From positions 1 through 24,029 of the forward strand of contig JAYTCQ010000175.1 of NCBI GenBank assembly GCA_043736395.1: 24,029 nt of DNA. The letters are read 5' to 3'. Below are positions 23,982-24,029 of the stretch, piece by piece (position 1 is the first letter of the stretch; each line of letters begins with the position of its first letter). The notes beneath the pieces are model-generated. The model was not told where the DNA came from and searched no databases. It saw only the letters and a list, made by a program, of their open reading frames with translations. Both the position numbers and the translations under genes were made by a program. The DNA is from JAFDVL01 sp043736395. GTDB taxonomy: Bacteria; Acidobacteriota; Blastocatellia; RBC074.

Positions 23982-24029
23982 CCTCGTAGCGAGGATGGTT
24001 ATGAATGAAAGTCGGGTGCAAATCCAACT
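23982..24029 (+). ncRNA. Possible start of a structured RNA (truncated by window end)
   Basis: A perfect hairpin CCTCG-TAG-CGAGG (23982-23994) is followed by ATGAATGAAAG and then GTCGGGTGCAAATCC at the very end. GGTGCAAATCC resembles the conserved core of cobalamin riboswitches, and the tail also recalls 5' regions of group II introns. The GGGAA element expected in a cobalamin riboswitch is not present. The sequence stops before this can be decided. Confidence 0.22.

Noticed and set aside
23990..24029. tRNA 3' end (GGGTGCAAATCC resembling a T-arm)
   Set aside because: No acceptor pairing, anticodon arm or D-arm could be placed upstream.

Overview
The window reads as chromosomal DNA from a Gram-negative bacterium, most likely an Acidobacteriota member of the Blastocatellia type. 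This placement is an inference. It rests on the look of the RNA polymerase omega-like protein (GARPRV motif), a DUF3011 protein, the secreted 208-residue protein, a multi-domain RND efflux protein and the many palindromic intergenic repeats. All convincing genes lie on the + strand and most are closely spaced. I saw no rRNA, complete tRNA, CRISPR array, phage or transposase gene.

Layout. (1) 1-1051: the 5'-truncated selD. Its active-site codon is an in-frame UGA followed by a SECIS-like hairpin, so it is itself a selenoprotein. (2) 1280-2754: a 48-residue basic protein, an RNA polymerase omega-like protein, a small membrane protein and a Crp/Fnr regulator; the last two overlap by 4 bases. (3) 3138-7455: a secreted protein, a copper-type P1B ATPase with a YHS domain and two Cys-rich metal-binding modules, a secreted Met/His-rich protein, and an eRF1/host-attachment-like protein preceded by a perfect 18-bp inverted repeat. 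(4) 7763-9632: a SIMPL-domain periplasmic protein, a VIT/CCC1-type metal transporter and a 57-residue protein made almost only of four CxxCxGxG zinc-binding knuckles. (5) 9641-15543: a closely spaced run of membrane proteins: site-2 protease with CBS domains, TerC, NhaA and a type II cation P-type ATPase. (6) 15788-22902: an efflux locus with a HlyD-type adaptor, a DUF3011 protein, a roughly 315-bp MITE-like element, and one very long ORF in which an RND pump is fused in frame to a TolC-type outer-membrane channel. (7) 22926-24029: an unrecognised 259-residue protein, a palindrome, a 40-residue Lys-rich protein, and a tail that may be the start of a structured RNA.

The common thread is metal and ion homeostasis with envelope stress: copper export, Fe/Mn transport, Na+/H+ exchange, cation pumping, TerC, a regulated intramembrane protease and tripartite efflux. 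The most unusual items are the RND-TolC fusion, which carries a signal-peptide-like segment exactly at the junction (suggesting a polyprotein cut by signal peptidase), the Sec-containing SelD, and the inverted-repeat element sitting 26 bases before the RND start codon.
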